A stretch of DNA of 64,000 bases, from assembly GCA_018269075.1 (NCBI GenBank), contig JAFDVJ010000038.1, forward strand, positions 45,422-109,421. Direction: 5' to 3'. The position numbers were made by a program, and so were the translations under genes. Numbering within the stretch: position 1 is the stretch's first letter; every line of letters begins with the position of its first letter. The stretch is from Acidobacteriota bacterium (GTDB taxonomy: Bacteria > Acidobacteriota > Blastocatellia > Pyrinomonadales > Pyrinomonadaceae). This document shows positions 1-12,601 of this stretch, piece by piece. Below the pieces are notes generated by a model. It worked only from the letters and a program-made list of their open reading frames with translations. It made no database searches and was not told the DNA's origin.

Positions 1-522
1 GTCCTTGAAGACCACCGGCAGCTCGGCCGCCGTCAGCGAGTCTTCCCCGGCGCTCTCGTCGTGGACGATGCCCATCCAGCCCGCGCCGTGATCGCCGAAA
101 ACGAGGCCGTAATGTTTGGCCGGAAACTCGGCGGTCGCCGTCAGCAGATATTTCCTGAGCGTCGCCGGATCGCCCATGTTCGCCTCGCCCCAGTCGGCGA
201 GCTCGCGGAGACGGCCCTTTTCGATGACCATATATTTGGCGGTCGTCCAGTTTTTGAGGCCGCCGACCGGGCGGTCCGTGTAGCCGTCCTCGTCGTCGCC
301 CTTCGCGCTCCGGTCGCAGAGGACGATCAGGTTGACGTTCGGCGTCGTCCCGACCGCCATCATCTCTTCGAGATCGTTAAGCTGCGGCGCTTCGAGATTG
401 TTGTCCGAATCCATATAAAACAGGATCGTCCATTCGGCCTTCGCCGCGTCCTGCGCGAAGGAAATCTGGGACAGCGAAAAAATCAGCGCCGTTAAAACGG
501 CGACCATCCATTTGCTTTTCAT
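1..522 (-). CDS. Clostripain-family (C11) secreted cysteine peptidase, N-terminal part
   Basis: The minus strand is open from ATG at 522 to the window edge, giving 174 residues with no stop; the C-terminal part lies outside the window. Residues 1-24 form a signal peptide (hydrophobic core ending SFAQ). The mature start WTILFYMDSDNN (31-42), followed by NVNLIVLCDR (62-71) and FGDHGAGW (142-149), is the pattern of peptidase family C11/clostripain. His145 in DHG is the expected catalytic His; the catalytic Cys would lie beyond base 1. Clostripains cleave after Arg, usually extracellularly. An AGGAG ribosome site stands about 8 bases upstream of the ATG. The family is recognised from motifs only. 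Confidence 0.82.
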   Translation of the reverse strand, partial: MKSKWMVAVLTALIFSLSQISFAQDAAKAEWTILFYMDSDNNLEAPQLNDLEEMMAVGTTPNVNLIVLCDRSAKGDDEDGYTDRPVGGLKNWTTAKYMVIEKGRLRELADWGEANMGDPATLRKYLLTATAEFPAKHYGLVFGDHGAGWMGIVHDESAGEDSLTAAELPVVFKD

Positions 523-656
523 ATCATCTGCTCCTCGTTTTTCCCGCCCGGAAAACGCCGTCCCGCTTTGCGGAGACGCTTCGTCGATCGGGGGTTTTGG
601 TTTCGACCCCGGGAGAAAAAAATGGCCCGCCCGGCGAGCGGGCCCGGCGAATCCGG

Positions 657-977
657 CTAGTTCTTCCGGTAAACCACGCCGTTCAGCGTCATTTCCGAAC
701 CTTCCGGCTCCTTGTCGATGTGGAAGGTGTTGCTGATGCCCATCAGCGAGATCGTAAAGGTGTGGTTCGCCTCGTCAAACTCGGCGCCGCCGCCGTCGAC
801 CGACTTGCCGCCGATCTTGAAGCCGGCGCGGCCGTCGCTGTTCAGATAAAGCGTCGACCCGTCGGCGCCCGTCCAGTTGCCCTGATACTTGACCGGCGCC
901 GGCTTTCCGCCGCCGCAGGCCAGCACCAATCCCAGAAAGAGCGCGAAAATAATCGCTAAAACCGTCGTGTTTTTCAT
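657..977 (-). CDS. Small lipoprotein of unknown function
   Basis: A 106-residue protein. I start it at the ATG at 977 because GAGGGAG sits just upstream, not at the earlier in-frame ATG at 1007. The N-terminus is a lipoprotein signal: a hydrophobic stretch ending LVLAC, with Cys about residue 21 as the lipidated residue, followed by GGGKP. The mature part is a short all-beta-looking domain with alternating Gly/Trp/Tyr (YQGNWTGADGS, then GVVYRKN at the end), resembling small lipocalin-like or copper-resistance-type barrels; I cannot assign a family. It lies downstream of the DUF4436 gene on the same strand and could be co-transcribed, although a heptamer repeat separates them. Confidence 0.72.
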   Translation of the reverse strand: MKNTTVLAIIFALFLGLVLACGGGKPAPVKYQGNWTGADGSTLYLNSDGRAGFKIGGKSVDGGGAEFDEANHTFTISLMGISNTFHIDKEPEGSEMTLNGVVYRKN

Positions 978-1005
978 AATTTCTCCCTCAATAATTTTCT
1001 TCGAC

Positions 1006-1052
1006 AATACAAGTTTCGGTCTTCGGTCTTTGAACCCGAAGATCGAAGACCG
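1006..1052. repeat. Heptamer tandem repeat after DUF4436 stop
   Basis: On the plus strand TTTCGGT CTTCGGT is followed by CCGAAG ATCGAAG ACCGG, i.e. 7-bp units in both orientations that can fold back on themselves. It begins about 8 bases past the stop codon of the DUF4436 gene (stop at 1060, minus strand). Confidence 0.6.
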
Positions 1053-1059
1053 GTTTCCG

Positions 1060-2028
1060 TTATTTGGCCGCCGGCCGCAGCAGCCACGTAAAGAGAATCG
1101 TCAGCAGGCCGAGCGCGAGAATCACTTCCGCGCCGAAAAACGCCCCGTAATCGCTGTAGGTCCCGACCGGCGGCACGCCCGGCTGGGCGTTGCGGACGGC
1201 GACGAACGAGAAGATCAACGTCGCGATGAACGAAAACATCGCGATCTCGACCTTGCGCCCGCGGATGACGACGCTCAGAACCAGCAGCAGGACGGCGATC
1301 GAAACGCCCCACATCAAAATCATCACGAAGATCGAGAAGAATTTGACGAGCGGCGCGCGCGCGATCGTCATTTGATAATCCATATAGGTTTCGTCGCTGT
1401 CGGCCGATTTTTTCGTGTCGATCTTGAAGCCGGCCAGCACCGGGGCGAAATCGAACGTGAAGGGTATGTCGACCTCGTCCTCACCATCTTCGGCCTTCGG
1501 CTCGGGCTTGGCTTCGGGTTTCGGCTCGGCGGCCGGCGTTTCGCCTTCCGTCTTCGGCTTGTCGGCCGGTTTTTCGGCCGCCTTTTCCGGCTTGGCCGTG
1601 AACCAGAAGATCAGATCGGCCTTGTGCGAGTCGAACGGGTAATCCGAGACTTCGCTGTCGTACATATTCAGCACGACCTCGGTCGGCGTCATTTTCTTGC
1701 CCTTGTCGAAGCTCACTTCGCTCTTCCCGTTCGAGCTGTTGACGTCGAGCTTCAGACTGCGCGCGAGCGTGCCGTCTTCCTTCTCGAACTTGCCGTGCGG
1801 GATGAATTCGAGGCGGACGCTGACGTCGCCCTTGATCGGGTCGATCGACAGGATCTTGCCGATCGTCTCGATGTAATTCCCATCTTTCGGGCCGTTGGTC
1901 GAAGGTTTGGCCGGACTGCTCTGCGGCTGGGCCTGAAAAGAATTGGCGGCGGTCACCAGACCGAGCGTCAAAGCCAGCAGTAAAAATACGCGGATCGGCT
2001 TTATCCCGCGTCCGAGTTTGAATGACAT
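1060..2028 (-). CDS. DUF4436 family membrane protein
   Basis: About 322 residues when started at the ATG at 2028, which has AGGAGG upstream (spacing about 13); an ATG at 2064 is also in frame but lies upstream of that site. One N-terminal hydrophobic segment (FLLLALTLGLVTAA) precedes a soluble beta-rich region containing DSEVSDYPFDSHKADL, then a Pro/Glu/Lys-rich linker, then three C-terminal membrane segments (FFSIFVMILMWGV..., FSFIATLIFSFVAV, EVILALGLLTILFTW). The YPFDSH...DL core, the later FDFAPVLAGFKI and the three-helix tail fit DUF4436, a family without known function. Alternative: any membrane protein of similar layout; the domain match needs a profile search. Confidence 0.7.
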   Translation of the reverse strand: MSFKLGRGIKPIRVFLLLALTLGLVTAANSFQAQPQSSPAKPSTNGPKDGNYIETIGKILSIDPIKGDVSVRLEFIPHGKFEKEDGTLARSLKLDVNSSNGKSEVSFDKGKKMTPTEVVLNMYDSEVSDYPFDSHKADLIFWFTAKPEKAAEKPADKPKTEGETPAAEPKPEAKPEPKAEDGEDEVDIPFTFDFAPVLAGFKIDTKKSADSDETYMDYQMTIARAPLVKFFSIFVMILMWGVSIAVLLLVLSVVIRGRKVEIAMFSFIATLIFSFVAVRNAQPGVPPVGTYSDYGAFFGAEVILALGLLTILFTWLLRPAAK

Positions 2029-2682
2029 AACTGAAAAGTTTCCTCCTGATGTGTTCATATTCAAAAATTAAACCGGCAAAATCTGCCGTGATGCTTAAAA
2101 CCGAACCGATTGAACCGCCCGGAACGCGTCGTCCCGACTGACCTTCAACCGGCTAAACGATATCGAAAAGAAAAAAGGGTCATCGCCGCGAAAAAAATAT
2201 TATCCCGCGACGACCGCCGAAAACGGCCTCTGAAATTCCTCGGGCGCCCGGACCGCGACGGGTCGCGCGGAACGGGCGAAGGCGAAATTCGACGGAAAAT
2301 CACCGGCAGCCGGAACGTTCGCGAAACGCTCCGACCGGAAAGGCGCAAGAACTTTTTCCGTCGTTCGAAAAAGCCGCATATCGATTGTTGTATTGAAATC
2401 GGTTAAAACTTGTCTTTCAGTATAAGCCGAAACTCGATTTTGTAAAGGAAAATTTTGCGCTTTGCGCCCGAAAACGCGGGAACCGGCGATCGATCGCCGG
2501 CGGCGTCGAAACCTTTCGCCCGGTTCGCGCGTAAAAGCCGAAAAACTTGTCTTCGCAAGGCCCGCATTGGTAAACTGAGAGCGATTTCGGATTTCGGATT
2601 TCGGATTTCGGATTTCGGATTACTCGTTTCGGCGAAGACGGTTCGGTTCTACTTTAAATCTATTGGCAAGGAGTTTAGGAAT
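2029..2682. other. Intergenic region with no supported gene
   Basis: 654 bases between divergent genes (DUF4436 on minus, redoxin on plus), presumably holding both promoters. Short open frames at 2110-2406 and 2145-2348 are composition artefacts rich in Arg with no ribosome sites. The only structured element is the ATTTCGG array at 2583-2621. Confidence 0.6.
2583..2621. repeat. (ATTTCGG)n heptamer array upstream of redoxin gene
   Basis: Just over five perfect 7-bp copies of GATTTCG on the plus strand, ending 62 bases before the redoxin ATG. The same unit recurs directly after that gene's stop, so the gene is bracketed by direct repeats. Confidence 0.9.
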
Positions 2683-3279
2683 ATGAAGCGGAAAAGCATT
2701 TTACTGGCGGCCCTGCTGGCGGCCTTCGTTTTTGTGTTGGGCGGCGACGTCGACGCGCAGCAGACCTTTGCGGTCGGCGCGAAGCTCGACAATTTCAAAT
2801 TGAAGGACACCGACGGCCGGGAACGCTCGCTCGACGAGCTGAAGGGCGAAAAGGGCACGGTGCTCGTTTTCCTGTCGGCGCAGTGTCCGGTCGTGCGCGG
2901 CTACAACGAGCGCATCAAACAGATCGCGGCCGATTACGCCGGCAAGGGCATCAACTTCGTCGGCATCAATTCGAACGCCACCGAATCGCTCGACTGGGTC
3001 AAATCGAACGCGGCCGAGATCGGCTACAAATTCCCCGTCCTGATCGACACCGGCAACGCGCTCGCCGACCGGCTCGGCGCGAGCGTGACGCCCGAAGTCT
3101 ATTTTCTCGACGCGCAGAACGTCCTGCTCTACCACGGCGCGATCGACAACGACAAAACCGGCCGGGCGATCACGACGAACTATCTGAAAACGGCGTTCGA
3201 CGCCTCGCTCGACGGCCGGAAGATCGAAAAAACCTCGGCCCTCGCGTTCGGCTGCAGCATCAAACGCAAAGGGGATTAG
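2683..3279 (+). CDS. Secreted redoxin (AhpC/TSA-type thioredoxin fold) protein
   Basis: 198 residues from the ATG at 2683, which has AAGGAG upstream; the longer open frame from 2455 is mostly repeat and is not used. Residues 1-24 are a signal peptide ending VDAQ. The mature domain is a redoxin: VLVFLSAQCPVVRGY carries Cys68 in an xCP context at the N-terminus of the first helix, and TPEVYFLD holds the cis-Pro. A second Cys191 lies in the C-terminal FGCSIKR motif common in this QCP-type redoxin group. Probably a periplasmic thiol-disulfide or peroxide-handling protein; a single active-site Cys with a distant partner argues against a classical CxxC thioredoxin. Confidence 0.8.
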   Translation: MKRKSILLAALLAAFVFVLGGDVDAQQTFAVGAKLDNFKLKDTDGRERSLDELKGEKGTVLVFLSAQCPVVRGYNERIKQIAADYAGKGINFVGINSNATESLDWVKSNAAEIGYKFPVLIDTGNALADRLGASVTPEVYFLDAQNVLLYHGAIDNDKTGRAITTNYLKTAFDASLDGRKIEKTSALAFGCSIKRKGD

Positions 3280-3280
3280 G

Positions 3281-3315
3281 GATTTCGGATTTCGGATTTC
3301 GGATTTCGGATTTGG
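3281..3315. repeat. (ATTTCGG)n array abutting redoxin stop codon
   Basis: Four to five copies of GATTTCG on the plus strand begin 2 bases after the TAG of the redoxin gene, in the sense orientation of that gene. Confidence 0.9.
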
Positions 3316-3402
3316 CGTGATGGGGCGATTAAGGCGGCGGATTGAGCCGCCGCGCCGGGCAATTATTGAGAAGTTGTTTGAAGACTTCGGGAATGAAAGA
3401 CC

Positions 3403-3499
3403 ATCAATTATCAAATCTCAATTATCAATTTATTCAGAGGGCGGGAAACGTATCAAACCCTCTGAAGTCAATTGATAATTGAGATTTGATAATTGATAA
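3403..3499. repeat. Long inverted repeat built from AT-rich heptamers
   Basis: Left arm CAATTAT-CAAATCT-CAATTAT-CAATTTA (3406-3433) and right arm ATTGATA-ATTGAGA-TTTGATA-ATTGATA (3470-3497) are near-perfect reverse complements with 7-bp periodicity. An inner pair TTCAGAGGG/CCCTCTGAA brackets a 16-base centre. As RNA this would be a hairpin of over 35 bp. It lies just upstream of the TlpA-like gene. Confidence 0.88.
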
Positions 3500-3549
3500 T
3501 TTTGATTCGCGACTTTGCGAGTATTCAAACGGCTTCTGAGCAGAAATCG

Positions 3550-4140
3550 ATGAAAAAAAACTTGATCGGGGCTTTTAGAGTGTTGGTTTGCGGGGTTTTG
3601 AGCGGGTCGCTGCTGGCGGCGGGCGCGGCGGCGCAGACGAAGCCGCGGCCGAAAACTTCGCCGAAACCGAAGACGAAGATCATCAAGCTGCCGCCGCGCG
3701 AGGTCGTTTCCGAGGTCACGCAGATCGACGAGGCGGGCCTCAGGGCGGCCGTCAAACCGAACGGCAAGCCGCTGCTCGTCAATTTCTGGGCGACGTGGTG
3801 CGACCCGTGCCGCGAGGAGTTTCCCGATCTCGTCAAGATCGACGCCGATTATAAAGGCCGGATCGATTTCATCACCGTCTCGCTCGACGATCTCGCGGAA
3901 ATCAACCGCGACGTGCCGAAATTTCTGGCCGCGATGAACGCGCCGATGCGGGCTTACCTGCTCAAGGTCGAGGACGAGGGCGCGGCGATCGCGGCGATCA
4001 CCAAAGACTGGCAGGGCGGCCTGCCGTTCACGATCCTCTACAACGAAAAGGGCGAGATCGCCTATTTCCGGCAGGGAAAGATCAAAATCGACGTTCTGCG
4101 CGGAGAACTCGACAAGCTCGTCACGACGGCGTCGAAATAA
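3550..4140 (+). CDS. TlpA-like thioredoxin with WCDPC active site
   Basis: 196 residues from the ATG at 3550; the open frame extends upstream to 3493 but only through repeat-adjacent sequence. An N-terminal signal (VLVCGVLSGSLLAAGAAAQ) is followed by a Pro/Lys-rich linker of about 25 residues, then a thioredoxin fold. LVNFWATWCDPCREEFPDL gives active-site Cys84 and Cys87, and GLPFTILYN gives the cis-Pro loop. TlpA/ResA proteins reduce disulfides in the periplasm, often during cytochrome c maturation. It follows another thioredoxin-fold gene 270 bases upstream, so the two may share redox chemistry in the envelope. No dedicated partner (DsbD, cytochrome c) is nearby. Confidence 0.86.
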   Translation: MKKNLIGAFRVLVCGVLSGSLLAAGAAAQTKPRPKTSPKPKTKIIKLPPREVVSEVTQIDEAGLRAAVKPNGKPLLVNFWATWCDPCREEFPDLVKIDADYKGRIDFITVSLDDLAEINRDVPKFLAAMNAPMRAYLLKVEDEGAAIAAITKDWQGGLPFTILYNEKGEIAYFRQGKIKIDVLRGELDKLVTTASK

Positions 4141-4243
4141 TCTCCGAAACAATCCGTTTCTTCAGCTTGGTTTTCGCCTGTTTTTATGATAGTTTCATAG
4201 CTGCAACATAATTTCATATCAACATCGACAGGAGCAGATTTCT

Positions 4244-4744
4244 ATGTATCGAAAAATCGAGGATTTTCAAAACGAATGGGCTTATGAAACGGAGATGACG
4301 ACGAAGCTGTTCAATAATCTGACGGACGCGTCGCTCGCTCAAAAGGTGACCGACGAGGGCCGCACGCTCGGGTTTCTGGCGTGGCACATCGTCCTCACGG
4401 TCGGCGAGATGCCGTCGCACGTCGGCCTGAAAGTCGAGGCTCCGGCCGAGGACGCGCCGGTTCCGACCGCGGCGCGGGAAATCGCCGAAGCGTTCGCAAA
4501 GGCCGCCAAGTCACTGGGCGAAGAGGTCGCCAGAAACTGGACCGACGAAACGCTGCTCGCCGAGGACGAGATGTACGGCCAGACGTGGAAGCGCGGGATG
4601 ACGCTCCGCGCGCTGATCAACCACCAGACGCATCACCGCGGTCAGGTCACGGTGCTGATGCGGCAGGCCGGCGTTCCGGTCGTCGGCGTTTACGGCCCAA
4701 CGAAGGAAGAGTGGGAAAAGATGGGGATGGCCGCGCTGGCGTAG
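4244..4744 (+). CDS. DinB/YfiT-like four-helix metal-binding protein
   Basis: 166 residues; the ATG at 4244 has an AGGAG site 10 bases upstream. The pattern WAYETEMTTKLFNNLTD in helix 1, LAWHIV in helix 2 and LINHQTHHRGQVTVLMRQAG in the last helices is typical of the DinB superfamily, with three His residues (one in AWH, two in HQTHH) forming the metal site. Members include thiol-dependent S-transferases and proteins of unknown role; substrate cannot be read here. It is a single-gene unit ending in a clear terminator. Confidence 0.82.
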   Translation: MYRKIEDFQNEWAYETEMTTKLFNNLTDASLAQKVTDEGRTLGFLAWHIVLTVGEMPSHVGLKVEAPAEDAPVPTAAREIAEAFAKAAKSLGEEVARNWTDETLLAEDEMYGQTWKRGMTLRALINHQTHHRGQVTVLMRQAGVPVVGVYGPTKEEWEKMGMAALA

Positions 4745-4768
4745 GTCGAAACCGGCCGGTTCGGGACG

Positions 4769-4805
4769 AAGCGTGAAGTTTAACGAAAACTTCACGCTTT
4801 TCTTT
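4769..4805 (+). terminator. Rho-independent terminator after DinB-like gene
   Basis: Stem AAGCGTGAAGTTT / AAACTTCACGCTT with a short loop, followed by TTTTCTTTT. Confidence 0.88.
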
Positions 4806-4879
4806 TGGCGACATATTCGACATCGCGGGCGAAAACGGGTTAAAATGACAGTTTCATTTTTCGCTCAGAAACCGAACCG

Positions 4880-7165
<2,286 letters not shown>

Positions 7166-7389
7166 GCGCGAAGACGCGCGCCGCCCGCGAAAATTCTCTC
7201 CGAAAACGCTTTTCTCGCGGGCGGCGCGCTCCGCTCTTCGTTAACCTCTTTCCCTTCTTCAAAAAAACTTCAGAAAAACTTCAGAATAATTTCAGGAAAT
7301 ACTAAAGATTCGCGCGCGCGTTCGGGCTTATCCTGACTTCACCACACGATAAGGTTTTCGATTTCTTTCCGATTATTGCCGAGGTTTTT

Positions 7390-10300
7390 ATGATGAGAAA
7401 CTTTTTTGTTCCGGGCTTTTTTCTGGCGTTTTTTCTTCTTTTGACGGGCGCGGCGCGCGGCGCGACCTTCACGGTCACCAACACCAGCGATTCGGGCGCG
7501 GGCAGTTTCCGGCAGGCGATTCTGGACGCCAACGGCGGCGGGATCGACACGATCAATTTCAACATCCCCGGCGGCGGCGTCAAAAAGATCGCGCCGCTCA
7601 CCGAGCTGCCCGACATCATCGGCGGATCGGTGATCATCGACGCGACGACGCAGCCCGGCTGGTCGGTCGGCAACCTGATGATCGAGCTGAGCGGCGAAAA
7701 TCTCGGCGCGAATACCAGCGGGCTCCGGTTTGTCAGCGTTTTCGTTCTGAGCGGCACAACGCCGCAGAGCTTCGTCCGAGGCCTCGCGATCACCAATTTT
7801 CAGAATGACGGCGTCTACATCCAGGATTCGGTCAACATCACGATCGAGGGCTGTCACATCGGCGTCGATCCGAGCGGAACGGTCGACCGCGGCAACGAGG
7901 TCGGCGTCGAGATCCGGGTCGGCGGCTTTTCGACCAACAACATCACGATCGGCGGCACGACGGCCGCGACGCGCAACGTCATCTCGGGCAACAATTTTCT
8001 CGGCATCGAGATCTTCGGCGGCAACAATTATTTCATCAAGGGCAATTACATCGGCACCGACAAAAGCGGCGTCGTCGCGCTGCCGAACGGCGTCGCGATG
8101 CAGGTGACGGCCATTCTGACGACGATCGGCGGCGCGACCGCGGCCGAACGCAACGTCATTTCCGGCAACAACGGCCGCGCGATCGTTCTCGACAGCTCGC
8201 AGAACACCGTCCGGAACAACTATATCGGCGTCGCGGCCGACGGCTTCACGCCGCTCGGCAACGGCAGCAAGGGCATCGACGTCATCAATTCGATCAATCT
8301 CATCAACATCGGCAGCCACCTGCTCGCCGACAACGTGATCGCCAACAACAAGGGCGCGGGCATCGCGACGTTTCCGGGCAACAACCGGCCGACCGGCGTG
8401 CGCATTTCGGGCAATTCGATCTACAACAACCAGAACGGCTTCGGCGCGGACGAGCTCGGCATCGACCTCGAAGACGACGGCGTGACCGAAAACGACGCGG
8501 GCGACCCGGACACGGGGCCGAACAATTTTCAGAATTTCCCCGTCCTGACCGCGGCGACGGTCGGCGCGGCCGGCACGACCGTCACGGGCACGCTCAACAG
8601 CACGCCGAACACTTCTTTCCGCGTCGAATTTTTCGCGAGCGACACGAACCTTCGCGAGGGCAAAAACTTTCTCGGATTTCAGAACGTGACGACCGACGCC
8701 GGCGGCGATGCGGCCTTCAGCGCGACCGTCGCCGGTTTCGCGTATTTCGGCCAGTTCGTGACGGCGACCGCGACGCGCAATGCCGCGCCGCTCGACACCT
8801 CGGAATTTTCCGCGCCGGTCGCCGCGCAGCTGACGACATTCACGGTCACCAACACCAACAACTCCGGCGCGGGCTCGCTCCGGCAGGCGATCATCGACGC
8901 GAACGCGGCGGCCGACCCGAACGTCATCGAATTCGCGATCACGCCGATCAACACGGCGGTCAAAACGATCAGCCCGACCTCCGCGCTACCGACGATCGTC
9001 AATCCGGTCGCGATCAACGGTTCCAGCCAGAGTTTCGCCGCCTGCGGAATCCCGAAAGTCGAGCTCGACGGAACCAACGCCGGCCCGTCCGCCGACGGCC
9101 TGTTCGTGACCGCCGACAACGTGCTCGTGCAGGGACTCGCGATCAACCGTTTCGGCGGCGACGGCATCACGCTTTCGACGAGCAACAATTCGACGCTCAA
9201 ATGCCTGCTCGTCGGCACGAACAGCGGCGGCAGCGCGATCGCGGCCAACGACAACAACGGCATTCTGGTCAGCAGTTCCAACAACAACGTCGTCGAAAAC
9301 AACACGATCTCCGGCAACGGCCTGTCGGGCCTGCGGCTTCTGAATGCCGACAACAACATCATTCAAAACAACATCATCGGCCTCGACCGCCGCGAGCTTT
9401 CGGTCATTCCGAACTCGTCGAGCGGCGTCTTCATCACCGGCAGCTCCAACAACAACCTCGTCGGCGGCACCGAAACCGGCACCGGCAACACGATCTCCGG
9501 CAACGCCGTGACGGGCCTGACGATCTCCGGCGCGACGGCGACCGGCAACTTCGTCAAGGGCAATTTCATCGGCGTCGATTCCTCCGGCGGCGGAACCGTC
9601 TTCGACAACGGCGGCCCCGGCGTTCTGATCACGGCATCAGCCGCCGGCAACGACATCGGCGGCACCGAAGCGAGCGCGGGCAACGTCATCGGGCAGAACG
9701 TCGGCGAGGGCGTCTGGGTCGACACGACCGGCGGCACAGGCAACCGCATCTTAGGCAATTCGATCTCCGGCAACCGGAATCTCGGGATCGATCTCGGCGC
9801 GGCCGGCGTCACCGCCAACGACGCCGGCGACCCGGACACGGGCGCCAACGATCTGCAGAATTTCCCCGTCGTCACGGCCGCCGAATCCTTTTTCGGCGGG
9901 CTGCAGGTGACCGGTTCCCTGAACAGCGGCGCGAATACGGCTTACCGCGTCGAGGTCTTTTCGAGCCCGTCGTGCGACGGCTCCGGCAACGGCGAGGGGC
10001 AGAATTTTATCGGCGCGTTCGACGTCGCCACCAACACGAGCGGCAACGCGTCGTTCACCGAGACCTTCAACACGGCGGTCGCCGTCGGCCAATTCGTGAC
10101 GGCGACCGCGACGCGACGCTTCGCGCCGACCGACACCTCGGAGTTTTCCGTCTGCCGGGCGGTGACGAGCCTTTCGATCCCGAGCCTGACCGTCACGAAC
10201 ACCAACGACACGGGCGCGGGCAGTCTCCGGCAGGCGATCACGGACGCGAACGCGACGCCCGCCCCCGACGAGATCGTCTTCAACATTCCCGGCGCGGGCG

Positions 10301-12549
10301 TTCGGACGATCAACCTCAATACTTCCCTGCCCGCGACGACCGCGCCGGTCGTCATCGACGGCCTTTCGCAGCCGGGCGCGACCTGTTCCGCACCGCTCGT
10401 CGAAATTCTCGGCGTCGGTGCGGGCGCGACCGCCGGCGACGGTCTTCATATTTCCGGCTCGGGCTCGATCAACGGCCTCGTCATCGGCAATTTTTCGGGC
10501 GACGGCATCGAGTTCGACACGGTCGGCCACAACATCGTCAAATGCAGCCGGATCGGCACCGACGTGACGGGCCTGATCACGACCGGTCACGGCATCGGCA
10601 GCAACGGCATTTATCTCAACGAGGTCGGCGACAACGTGATCGGCGGCCCGAACGGCGACGGAAACGTGATCCACGCGGCCGGCAATTCGACGTTTTTCGA
10701 CGGCGACATCCGGGGCCTGTTCTCCGGCAACAACATCATTCAGGGCAACATCATCGGCGGTCGGGCCAACGGCAATGCGGGCAGCGGCGGGCGCACCGGC
10801 ATCATTCTGACCAACGGGACGGGCAGCCTGATCGGCGGGCCGACGGCGGGCGCGCGCAATTTCATCAGCACGGTTCAGACCGGCGTTTTTCTGCAGAACA
10901 GCGGCGGTAACACGGTGCAGGGCAATTACTTCGGGCTGAATCTGGCGGGCGAGACCGCCGGCGCGGGCCAGAACACGCGGGTCGGCGTCGACATCGACAA
11001 CGCCGCCAACAACCAGATCGTCGGCAACGTCGTTTCGAACACGCGCGGCAGCACTTTCAGCGCCGGCATCGAAGTTTCCGGCAGTCTTTCGCAGAACACG
11101 ATCGTCAAGGGCAATCTGATCGGCACCAACGCCGCCGGCACGACCGACGCCGGCAACGTGATCGGGATCTCGATCACCGAAGGCTCGTCCGTCATCGTCG
11201 GCGGATCGGCGGCGGCCGACCGGAACGTCATCGCCGGCAACGACACGGAAGGCGTGACGATCGGCAACGTCTCGGCCAATCTCTTCACGGACGCGCAGAT
11301 TCAGGGCAACTACATCGGGCTCGCGGCCGACGGAACGACGGTCCTCGCTAACGGCCGCGGCATCCACACGCAGCTCAACGCCTCGACCGTCATCATTTCC
11401 GGCAACGTCATCGCGGGCAATACCGCGGCCGGGATCGAGGTCGAAACAAGCGGCGTGCAGATCCGCGGCAACCTGATCGGAACCGACGCCGGCGGCACGC
11501 TCGCCCGGGGGAACGGCACCGGCATTCTGCTCGATTCCGGCTCGCTCGGAACGAAGATCGGCGGCCCGAGCACTTCCCTGCGCAACGTCGTCTCGGGCAA
11601 CGGCGTCGGGATCGATATGCCGGCCGGGTCGACCGCCGCCGACGGCAGTCTGATCCAGAATAATTTCATCGGCACGGCCGCGAACGGGACGGCCGCGCTC
11701 GGCAACTCGGGCAACGGCGTCGATCTCGATTCTGACAATAATTCGATCCTCAGCAACACGATCGCCTTCAACGGCAGCAAGGGGCTCGTCGTCCTCGCGA
11801 ATTCGACCGGCAACCGGATCTCGGCCAACTCGATTCATTCGAACACGAATCTCGGCATCGATCTCGGCAACGACGGCGTCACGCCGAACGATCCGAACGA
11901 CGCCGATCTCGCCAATAACCTGCAGAATTATCCGGTGCTCGCCTCGGCCACCGCGACCGCCGTCGCGGGTACGCTCAACAGCACGCCGAACACGCAGTTC
12001 ACGCTCGAATTCTTTCTCAGCCCGACGGCCGACCCGACCAATTTCGGCGAGGGGCAGACCTATCTCGGCGCGCTCGGGGTGACGACGAACGGCGCGGGCA
12101 GCGCGACCTTCAGCTTCACGACGCCGTTCGCCCTGCCGAACGCGCAGTTCGTCGCGGCGACGGCGACCAACAAGACTACGAACGACACGTCCGAGTTCTC
12201 GCAGGTCCGCCAGGTGCTCGTGCCGACCGCCGCCAACCTCGGTCTCGGCGGCCGCGTCGTCAATGAAACGGGCCGCGGAATCGCGCGCGCCGTCGTCACG
12301 CTCGTCGGCCCCGACGGCGTCATCCGGACGACGCAGACCAACCCGTTCGGCTATTACCGCTTCGCGGATCTGCCGGCCGGGCAGTCCTACGTCCTCGGCG
12401 TCGCGCATAAATCCTACGATTTCGAGCCGTCGGGCTTCGTCCTCGTGCTCGACGAACAGCTCGACGATTTCACGATCGCCGGCCGCCGCCGCGCGCCGCC
12501 GGACGCGAAAGCCGACGAGGAAACCGCCAATCCGACCCGCGAACAATAA
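7390..12549 (+). CDS. Very large secreted right-handed beta-helix protein
   Basis: 1719 residues with a signal peptide ([15 protein letters not shown]) cleaved near residue 25. The sequence is built of three copies of one large module. Each opens with a variant of [18 protein letters not shown] (about residues 27, 484 and 934) and continues with many short parallel beta-helix coils rich in GNxIxGN, NVISGNN and GTD, closing with NFPVxTxA and a beta-sandwich-like segment ending TATRxxAPxDTSEFS. A final module from about 1616 ([25 protein letters not shown]...[11 protein letters not shown]) is a carboxypeptidase-regulatory-like (CarboxypepD_reg) domain. Likely an extracellular or surface polysaccharide-binding or adhesive protein. 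No catalytic motif was recognised. Single gene, followed by a terminator. Confidence 0.85.
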   Translation: MMRNFFVPGFFLAFFLLLTGAARGATFTVTNTSDSGAGSFRQAILDANGGGIDTINFNIPGGGVKKIAPLTELPDIIGGSVIIDATTQPGWSVGNLMIELSGENLGANTSGLRFVSVFVLSGTTPQSFVRGLAITNFQNDGVYIQDSVNITIEGCHIGVDPSGTVDRGNEVGVEIRVGGFSTNNITIGGTTAATRNVISGNNFLGIEIFGGNNYFIKGNYIGTDKSGVVALPNGVAMQVTAILTTIGGATAAERNVISGNNGRAIVLDSSQNTVRNNYIGVAADGFTPLGNGSKGIDVINSINLINIGSHLLADNVIANNKGAGIATFPGNNRPTGVRISGNSIYNNQNGFGADELGIDLEDDGVTENDAGDPDTGPNNFQNFPVLTAATVGAAGTTVTGTLNSTPNTSFRVEFFASDTNLREGKNFLGFQNVTTDAGGDAAFSATVAGFAYFGQFVTATATRNAAPLDTSEFSAPVAAQLTTFTVTNTNNSGAGSLRQAIIDANAAADPNVIEFAITPINTAVKTISPTSALPTIVNPVAINGSSQSFAACGIPKVELDGTNAGPSADGLFVTADNVLVQGLAINRFGGDGITLSTSNNSTLKCLLVGTNSGGSAIAANDNNGILVSSSNNNVVENNTISGNGLSGLRLLNADNNIIQNNIIGLDRRELSVIPNSSSGVFITGSSNNNLVGGTETGTGNTISGNAVTGLTISGATATGNFVKGNFIGVDSSGGGTVFDNGGPGVLITASAAGNDIGGTEASAGNVIGQNVGEGVWVDTTGGTGNRILGNSISGNRNLGIDLGAAGVTANDAGDPDTGANDLQNFPVVTAAESFFGGLQVTGSLNSGANTAYRVEVFSSPSCDGSGNGEGQNFIGAFDVATNTSGNASFTETFNTAVAVGQFVTATATRRFAPTDTSEFSVCRAVTSLSIPSLTVTNTNDTGAGSLRQAITDANATPAPDEIVFNIPGAGVRTINLNTSLPATTAPVVIDGLSQPGATCSAPLVEILGVGAGATAGDGLHISGSGSINGLVIGNFSGDGIEFDTVGHNIVKCSRIGTDVTGLITTGHGIGSNGIYLNEVGDNVIGGPNGDGNVIHAAGNSTFFDGDIRGLFSGNNIIQGNIIGGRANGNAGSGGRTGIILTNGTGSLIGGPTAGARNFISTVQTGVFLQNSGGNTVQGNYFGLNLAGETAGAGQNTRVGVDIDNAANNQIVGNVVSNTRGSTFSAGIEVSGSLSQNTIVKGNLIGTNAAGTTDAGNVIGISITEGSSVIVGGSAAADRNVIAGNDTEGVTIGNVSANLFTDAQIQGNYIGLAADGTTVLANGRGIHTQLNASTVIISGNVIAGNTAAGIEVETSGVQIRGNLIGTDAGGTLARGNGTGILLDSGSLGTKIGGPSTSLRNVVSGNGVGIDMPAGSTAADGSLIQNNFIGTAANGTAALGNSGNGVDLDSDNNSILSNTIAFNGSKGLVVLANSTGNRISANSIHSNTNLGIDLGNDGVTPNDPNDADLANNLQNYPVLASATATAVAGTLNSTPNTQFTLEFFLSPTADPTNFGEGQTYLGALGVTTNGAGSATFSFTTPFALPNAQFVAATATNKTTNDTSEFSQVRQVLVPTAANLGLGGRVVNETGRGIARAVVTLVGPDGVIRTTQTNPFGYYRFADLPAGQSYVLGVAHKSYDFEPSGFVLVLDEQLDDFTIAGRRRAPPDAKADEETANPTREQ

Positions 12550-12550
12550 A

Positions 12551-12580
12551 AAAAAGAGGCCGTCGAAACGGCCTTTTTTC
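12551..12580. terminator. Bidirectional terminator between convergent genes
   Basis: Stem GAGGCCGT-CGAA-ACGGCC flanked by A-run and T-run, usable from either side, between the beta-helix gene and the ICMT-like gene. Confidence 0.85.
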
Positions 12581-12601
12581 ATTTTTTACGCTTCCGAAAA
12601 C

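Noticed and set aside
2110..2406. 98-residue plus-strand frame in the intergenic region
   Set aside because: Arg/Lys-rich, no ribosome site, no recognisable family.
9751..12582. 943-residue open frame on the minus strand opposite the beta-helix gene
   Set aside because: It is a high-GC antisense shadow with Arg/Asp/Val-rich composition and no family motif, fully overlapping a gene with clear structure.
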